A DNA stretch of 64,000 nucleotides from positions 1,643,389 to 1,707,388 of the forward strand of contig SSNP01000020.1 in NCBI GenBank assembly GCA_006937955.1, written 5' to 3'. The notes beneath the pieces are model-generated. The model had not been told where the DNA came from. It saw only the letters and a list, made by a program, of their open reading frames with translations, and ran no database searches. Source of the DNA: Pachypanchax playfairii (Eukaryota > Chordata > Actinopteri > Cyprinodontiformes > Aplocheilidae). The position numbers and the translations under genes are program-made. Positions within the stretch are counted from its first letter, which is position 1; each line of letters begins with the position of its first letter. Positions 57,699 to 64,000 of the stretch are shown here, piece by piece.

Positions 57699-58881
57699 CA
57701 GTGGGATGCAAAAATTTGGGCAACCTTGTTAATAGTCATTATTTTCCTGTATAAATCGTTGGTTGTTACAATAAAAAATGTCAGTTAAATATATCATATA
57801 GGAGACACACAGTGATATTTGAGAAGTGAAATGAAGTTTATTGGATTTACAGAAAATGTGCAATAATTGTTTAAACAAAATCAGGCAGGTGCATAAATTT
57901 GTGCACCACAAAAATAAATAAAATCAATATTTAGTAGATCTGCCTTTTGCAGAAATTACAGCCTCTAAATGCTTCCTGTAGGTTCCACTGAGAGTCTGGA
58001 TTGTGGTTGGAGGAATTTTGGACCACTCTTCTTTACAAAACATCTCTAGTTCCTTCAGGTTTGATGGCTTCCGAGCATGGCTTGCTCTCTTCAAGTCACA
58101 CCACAGATTTTCAATTGTATTCAGGTCTGGGGACTAAGATGGCCATTCCAGAACATTGTACTTATTCCTCTGCATGAATGCCTTAGTAGATTTGAAGCAG
58201 TGTTTAGGGTCTTTGTCTTGTTGAAAGATCCAGCCAGGTGCAGCTTCAGCTTTGTCACTGATACCTGGACATTGGTCTCCAGAATCTGCTGATACTGAGT
58301 GGAATCCATGCGTCCCTCGACTGTAACACGATTCCCAGTCCCTGCACTGGCCACACAGCCCCACATCATGATGGAACCACCACCATATTTTACTGTAGGC
58401 AGCAGGTGTTTTTCTTGGAATGCTGTGTTCTTTTTCCTCCATACCTGTTGTTATGCCCAAATAACTCAATTTTAGTTTCTTCAATCCACAGCACCTTATT
58501 CCAAAATGAAGCCGGCTTGTCCAAATGTGCTTTGGCGTACCTCAAGCGGCTCTGTTTGTGCTGTGGGCGGAGAAAAGGCTTCCTCCTCATCACTCTCGCA
58601 TACATCATCTCCTTGTGTAAAGTGTGCCGAATGGTTGAACAATGAACAGTGACTCCATCTGCTGCAAGATGATGTTTGTAGGTCTTTGGTGATGGTCTGT
58701 GGGTTGACTCTGACTGTTCTCACCATTCTTTGCTTCTGTTTATCCGAGATTTTTTTTGGTCTGCCACTTTGAGCCTTAACTTGAACTGATCCTGTGGTCT
58801 TCTATTTCCTCAATAAGTTCCTAACTGTAACAGAAAACTGAAATCTCTGAGACCCCCCCCCCATGTTGCTACTCTTCTTTT
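57699..58881 (-). pseudogene. Tc1-like transposon, right-truncated, dead transposase
   Basis: Starts at a TA with CAGTGGGATGCAAAAATTTG, the long-terminal-repeat end of a fish Tc1-like family. The minus-strand transposase is broken into at least three frames. Recognisable pieces are an HTH region (58496-58726), RLRYAKAHLDKPASFW, a VLWIEET first-Asp motif with Asp lost to Glu-Glu, MMWGCVASAG and IFQQDKDPKHC. The far end with the other inverted repeat is missing after CCATGTTGCTACTCTTCTT. Confidence 0.8.
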
Positions 58882-59190
58882 GTATGTATTGAGGGTTCAC
58901 ATGGTTAGATTTCAAAGGTTTTCTTATTCACTATATGTTGTGAATATATTGTTCGCTGGAGGGCTTTTTCCACCTGCTGCAGACGCTACACCAGTCTGCA
59001 ACAATCTCATTGCCTGCTAAGGATTTAAAAAACTGACAGGCAACCTCTCTTCAACCAAAGATCAGTCTTTTTTGCTAGAATCAAGCCACAAGTTAAATCT
59101 CACAAACGGTTGTCTGTGCTTCCAGAATATGTTTCTCCATAATGTACCAAATATGCAATTGTGCATTCTTAGTTATAAAATCTAAACTGT

Positions 59191-59394
59191 GTCAGACAGA
59201 GAGGTCAGCAACACGGTAGCTCCAGAGGCGACTGTCCTCACTCCCTTCCTCTTCACCCTCAATACCACTGACTTCAGCGACTGTTCATCTACCTGCCATC
59301 TTCAGAAGTTGTCTGATGACTCTGCAGAGGTTGGATCCATCCCAGAGGATGATAAGGAAAAGTACAGAACTGTGGTGTGTAATTTTGTCATGTG
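59191..59394 (+). pseudogene. Non-LTR RT fragment with SDD motif
   Basis: Frame reads VLTPFLFTLNTTDFSDCSS, then LQKLSDDSAEVG, the RT motif C region with SDD in place of FADD, and ends VVCNFV. It probably belongs to a family related to 12250-12864, to which it would be upstream. About 68 residues only. Confidence 0.7.
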
Positions 59395-59574
59395 ATGCAA
59401 GCAGAACCGTCCTCAGCTCTGGTCTGCTGGAGCAGCAGAGTGAGGGAGGCTGAGACTGAATAAAATGATCCGTAAACCAAGTCATGCAGTCAGTGTGGAG
59501 TTAGAATCACTGACACGATAAGAGCTCATGTTCGGGAGCGTAAACAATGACTGCCGAATAGTATTTAAGTTTTA

Positions 59575-60794
59575 CACTCACCGGCCACTTTATTAGGTAC
59601 ACCATGCTAGTAACGGGTTGGACCCCCTTTTGCCTTCAGAACTGCCTCAATTCTTTGTGGCATAGATTCAACAAGGTGCTGGAAGCATTCCTCAGAGAGT
59701 TTGGTCCATATTGACATGATGGCATCACACAGTTGGCGCAGATTTGTCGGCTGCACATCCATGATGCGAATCTCCCGTTCCACCACATCCCAAAGATGCT
59801 CTATTGGATTGAGATCTGGTGACTGTGGAGGCCATTTGAGTACAGTGAACTCATTGTCATGTTCAAGAAACCAGTCCGAGATGATTCCAGCTTTATGACA
59901 TGGCGCATTATCCTGCTGAAAGTAGCCATCAGAAGTTGGGTACATTGTGGTCATAAAGGGATGGACATGGTCAGCAACAATACTCAGGTAGGCTGTGGCG
60001 TTGTAACGATGCTCAATTGGTACCAAGGGGCCCAAAGAGTGCCAAGAAAATATTCCCCACACCATTACACCACCACCACCAGCCTGAACCGTTGATACAA
60101 GGCAGGATGGATCCATGCTTTCATGTTGTTGACGCCAAATTCTGACCCTACCATCCGAATGTCGCAGCAGAAATCGAGACTCATCAGACCAGGCAACGTT
60201 TTACCAATCTTCTATTGTCCAATTTCGATGAGCTTGTGCAAATTGTAGCCTCAGTTTCCTGTTGTTAGCTGAAAGGAGTGGCACCCGGCGTGGTCTTCTG
60301 CTGCTGTAGCCCATCTGCCTCAAAGTTCGACGTACTGTGCGTTCAGAGATGCTCTTCTGCCTACCTTGGTTGTAACGAGTGGTTATTTGAGTCACTGTTG
60401 CCTTTCTATCAGCTCGAACCAGTCTGGCCATTCTCCTCTGACCTCTGGCATCAACAAGGCATTTCCGCCCACAGAACTGCCGCTCACTGGATATTTTTTC
60501 TTTTTCGAACCATTCTCTGTAAACCCTAGAGATGGTTGTGCGTGAAAATCCCAGTAGATCAGCAGTTTCTGAAATACTCAGACCAGCCATTCTGGCACCA
60601 ACAACCATGCCACGTTCAAAGTCACTCAAATCACCTTTCTTCCTCATACTGATGCTCGGTTTGAACTGCAGGAGATTGTCTTGACCATGTGTACATGCCT
60701 AAATGCACTGAGTTGCCGCCATGTGATTGGCTGATTAGAAATTAAGTGTTAACGAGCAGTTGGACAAGTGTACCTAATAAAGTGGCCGGTGAGT
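59575..60794. mobile_element. Tc1-like transposon B, complete
   Basis: 1220 bases from CACTCACCGGCCACTTTATT to AATAAAGTGGCCGGTGAGT, flanked by TA at 59573-59574 and 60795-60796. Inverted repeats differ by only one base over 28. Encodes a near-intact transposase on the minus strand. Confidence 0.95.
59607..60647 (-). pseudogene. Tc1-like transposase B, one nonsense codon
   Basis: A 346-codon frame with a single TAA at 60201-60203 (codon 149). Order: N-terminal HTH (ISETADLLGFSRTTISRVYR), GRKC linker, second HTH with RTVRRTLRQMGYSSRRP, then the catalytic core with NVAWSDESR (first Asp), GGGGVMVWG, YFQQDNAPCH (second Asp) and PPQSPDLNPIEHLWD (final Glu), as in DD34E enzymes. The stop falls directly before the first catalytic motif (after ...NWTIEDW). 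Full length agrees with the 340-residue Tc1 norm. No other lesion is visible. Related to copy A at 49345-50372 but clearly a different family. Confidence 0.9.
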
Positions 60795-60799
60795 TACAA

Positions 60800-61311
60800 T
60801 AGCTAAGTAGGGAAAGTGTGAACAAACTGCTGTGTTTCACTCTGTCCCTCTGTGTTTGGCCTAACATGATAAATTAAATGCTCTAAATGCTAAAGTATTC
60901 AGTTTCTTCCTAGTTTATATAAAAGCAATCCTTTCCTGCCACATTAATTAAAGAATGTGGGATGTTTTTTATATCACTTTGAATTTAAACAAGATAGTTG
61001 CTGCAAAATTGCAACATTATCTTTTTGTTTAAATCTTAAGTAAATATTCACACTGGGGTGTGAATACTTACATGCCAGAAATTATTGTGTTTATATAGTC
61101 GGATGTGCAACTATATCTCATTAAGATTTGAGGTTGAAGCTGCATTTGTCCAAAGAGTTATTCATTCTAAAAGTACATGTTTTTAGGTGATGGCATTTTT
61201 TTTTACAATGTTCCATCTTAACAATAACACATAGACTGATACTGATGACAAATCTCAAAGTTTCCCTTCAATACGCTCTTTGAAAAAAAGTAATGAAATA
61301 GACCTTGTAGT
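60800..61311. other. No recognisable feature
   Basis: AT-rich sequence. No gene or repeat terminus seen. Confidence 0.4.
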
Positions 61312-61799
61312 TACAAGGTCAGTGTACTTTTTGGTATTTCAAATTCCATTTTAGAAGTAAAGATTTTTCATCAAAGAATAAAAGGTGAGAAAATAAAAAA
61401 GTTAGTTAAAAACAACTGTCATCAAATTAAAATGAAACATGCTTTAATGGATTCATTGATAATTAGAATAATAAAAATGTAAACGTTCAAAACCAAATAA
61501 ACAGACATTTTTATTATCAGAAACCTATGCATACATTTTAAGATGTGTGTACAGTCCTATTTTATAAGTATAGAAAATTTATATTCAGTCAGTGCAACCA
61601 GACAATTTAAAGAATTTGAGTTTTTTGGATTAATTGGTCCACACTTTAAGCCAGTTGGTGGTGGTAATGTAACACATTGTTTGCAAACTGCCAAAAAACA
61701 GCAAAGCTGTACACTCCAATAAAACACTCCAACCCTGGTTCTAATCCAGCTGAATAAAATGATCGAAGGACCTCTTTAGCTGCCATCAAGTTTGGCAAA

Positions 61800-61912
61800 G
61801 ACCAGGTATCCAGTCATCCGATTCAGTTGTGTTAGAGAAGGAATGCCACTAAAACCTGCTGGACAGTAGCTCCAGTAGGGACCAGTGCTGGAGACCCCTG
61901 CTCTAAAGCCAG
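61800..61912. repeat. hAT-type MITE fragment
   Basis: Ends AGGGACCAGTGCTGGAGACC and CCTGCTCTAA, the reversed terminus of abundant fish hAT-type MITEs. The left part is not clear. Confidence 0.45.
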
Positions 61913-62085
61913 CTCCTTATAGGGCTCCGAACACAGCCAATCGTGGCCTAAAATCTTCATGAGACCAGCAAATTCTGTTCCCCCTGTGTCAGGAGCACGC
62001 TACGTTAATAAATTTAAAAATATTTCAAGTTGTTAATTTCTGTCTTTATGAGTATATGTTGCCAATCATGCTTGCTCAGGATGGG

Positions 62086-62235
62086 GGATTGTGCTGAACT
62101 AACAATTCAGCCCAATCGGTTGGTTCCTTAGATAGAAAATGTTTTATTATTAATTGGTTGATTTTTCTGTGAAGTGCCTTGAAATGACTTTGTCATGAAC
62201 TGGCGCTTTATAAATAAATAAACTTGAAACTTATA
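62086..62235 (+). repeat. L2-type 3' tail retroposon
   Basis: Same unit as 48296-48450, here on the plus strand: GGGATTGTGCTGAAC, CCCAATCGGTTGGTTCC, then GGCGCTTTATAAATAAATAA at the 3' end. Two copies of equal length argue for a short retroposon rather than random LINE truncation. Confidence 0.8.
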
Positions 62236-62927
62236 TGAGTATACATGAACAATACATCTGCCACAGCGGTAACGTATGAAAACATATTTTCTCTCTTTAA
62301 AAAAAATTAAGAAGAATCTTTTTAGCAGCCTGTTTATACCACATGGGACAGATTAACTAATCATCTTTTTGATTGTTTATTCTCAGATCATTAAAATTAT
62401 GTTGTAAAATTGGAGACATTAAGTCTCTTTTTCAACTGCTTGAAAAAATCATATCCCCTGTACCATGGTTTATTCTCTCATCAAGGACCATCGGTCCAAA
62501 GAATATGGAGACATTTGGTGTCTTTCTGTCCAAGTTACAGGGGGGAAGAGAATATGTTAGCTGCCTAAAATATTTGGTCAATCTTGTATGCACATATTAT
62601 CAAAGATCATGCTGAAAAAGAAGTACTACCGGTTTCTGATAACAAAAATGCGCCTTTTTAATTGTGTTTGAGCATTTTCCTTATTCAAATTATAAATGTA
62701 TTCATAAAAGTATGTTTCATTTTAATTTTATGACAGTTGTTTTTAACTGAGGAATTAAATAATGCATTATTTTCTCTCACTTTATTATTTAATGAAAAAT
62801 CAAAGTACAAAAATTCCTTTAATTTTGGGATTTTACTTCTAAAACGAATTTTAAATACCAAAAAGTACACTGACATTACATAAGCCTTACAGACATGTCA
62901 TTTTTGAGAAACTTTCTTAAAAGTGTC

Positions 62928-63700
62928 AGGATCTCAGCAGCTGGTGTGTGGTGTTTGTGTTTGGACTAATTGTCATTGCAGGGCGTGGCAGCAGCTGATG
63001 ATTGACTGCAGGTGTGGCTCGTTTAAGCAGAGGAGGAACGGCGACAGACACCAGTTTGTTTCCACAACATTTATGTGGTAACGTGTGGCCTGAGCGTGTG
63101 ATTTTGACAGCGGTTAAAGTGTTAGCGATCTAACCTGCCTTCTCCTTCCCCTCTCTTAGTCCCGTTGCCTGGAGCGCTCCTCCAGGTCTGAGTGCCTCTG
63201 CGCTGGCCGTCTGCCGCGCCGTCAGGAGGACTCTTTTGTCACGGGTTCCTGAGGTCGTGCGTTCCACGACCATCTCTCCTGTCTGTCTCTGGTCCCCTCT
63301 GGAATCCACACCTGCCCCGGAACAGCCGTCTGCTGTCACCCCTGCCTCAACGTCTTCCGTGGATTCACCTACTCACCCTGGACCTATTCTCACACTCTCT
63401 GCCTCCGGATCACCACCACCGCTGCTGGTTCCCTGGACCCTTCCTCTACCTCTCCAGCACCGTTCCATCCGTGAGTTCATTGAGCACACTCCGAGCACAC
63501 CGCAGCTCTTCATATCTACTCTGGAAGGAGCTGTGTCTAACCTGTCTCTCATCCACTGCCAGGACTCCACCCGAGCCCGGTACCTGTTCCAGCTTTCCCC
63601 GCCAGCAGCTTTGCACATTTCGAACTGTTGAACATTTTATTCAGCACTGTAAATATTAAAATCCCTGCATCTGATTCCCTGGTCCTGTGTGTGTGTGTTT
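62928..63700 (+). repeat. LTR-like, GC-rich sequence
   Basis: GC-rich block with TCC/CTG-rich, proline-coding frames on the plus strand, closing with AATATTAAAATCCCTGCATC and CCTGGTCCTGTGTG. This layout is common in solo LTRs of fish Gypsy-type elements. No paired LTR, primer site or target duplication was found. The 155-residue frame (63192-63659) is Pro/Ser-rich with no domain and is not considered a gene. Confidence 0.35.
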
Positions 63701-64000
63701 GGAGTCTGGGTAAACTTGGAGTTTGAACAAACCTTTAAAACATGACAAAGAGGGATCAGGTAAAAAGAAAAATAGGGTAAAAAAGAGAAAATTGTAAAAA
63801 TGCTTTTGTTGCATAAAAGCTTGATTTGAGCAAGAAACACAACGTTCTGACAATTTACTACAATACCCTTGAGACCACATTTCATATATTCAAACTATAT
63901 AATTTTTTTCTTTTAACATTCTATTTTAGAACCTAATTTTGTTGCCTAGTACCTATAGAACCTAATCATTGCTTGGTGGGCGGAGCCTGCCATTGTGGTG
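63701..64000. other. No recognisable feature
   Basis: AT-rich end of the window. Confidence 0.4.

Larger units (their letters stand above)
61312..62885. repeat. Element with about 170-base inverted repeats
   Basis: Left arm 61312-61480 pairs with right arm 62690-62885. Shared phrases: GTCAGTGTACTTTTTGGTAT at the outer end, TTTTAGAAGTAAA, and AACAACTGTCAT with AAATTAAAATGAAACAT at the inner end. The interior holds a retroposon tail, a MITE fragment and an unassigned 80-residue frame (62373-62615). It may be a DNA transposon with long inverted repeats. No target duplication was established. Confidence 0.55.

Noticed and set aside
63192..63659. 155- and 131-residue overlapping frames near the right edge
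   Set aside because: Pro/Ser-rich in two frames at once, with no domain or start context; they lie in an LTR-like GC-rich block.

Overview
The window looks like nuclear DNA from a ray-finned (teleost) fish. One protein-coding gene is clearly recognisable, and its intron is 12.1 kb. The rest is AT-rich intergenic and intronic DNA packed with repeats typical of teleosts: Tc1-like elements, L2-type LINE fragments, hAT and TTAA-target MITEs, an ISL2EU transposon and a Ty3/Gypsy remnant. No prokaryotic features, rRNA, tRNA or CRISPR array were seen. All gene models and element limits were read by eye; nothing was searched or aligned by software.

Host gene: the minus strand carries a gpr139-like orphan class A GPCR. 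Exon 1 is at 32635-32782 and exon 2 at 19560-20554. Together they give a 380-residue reading frame with matching splice sites. A polypurine tract lies just upstream of exon 1, and a 37-base G run lies about 107 bases before the exon 2 acceptor. A weaker candidate, a tiny gene or first exon with a good donor/acceptor pair, is at 680-975.

Layout. 0-9 kb: TTAA MITEs, one with a second TTAA MITE nested in it, a Harbinger-like MITE and an L2 3' fragment. 9-14.5 kb: a fold-back Tc1-type MITE split by another MITE, a large palindrome carrying two copies of a RecQ-helicase-like first exon, and non-LTR pol fragments. 14.5-33 kb: gpr139 and its intron, with a hAT MITE, Tc1 and L2 debris. 34.7-38 kb: a MITE, a full-length TTAA MITE, and a hAT element with perfect 8-bp duplications and a BED-finger relic. 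39.95-45.27 kb: a complete ISL2EU-type transposon with 68-bp inverted repeats and TA duplications. It encodes a damaged THAP/DDE transposase (+) and an apparently intact six-exon SWIM/YqaJ nuclease (-). 47-55 kb: two copies of a hAT-type element, and a three-level nest (Tc1 inside L2 inside another Tc1-like element). 55-64 kb: a truncated Gypsy (Gmr1-like) gag-pol, more Tc1 elements including one whose transposase is broken by a single stop codon, a long inverted-repeat element, and an LTR-like sequence.

The most interesting system is the ISL2EU element, where the accessory nuclease gene looks open from end to end while the transposase is broken. The order of insertion is also readable at several nests.
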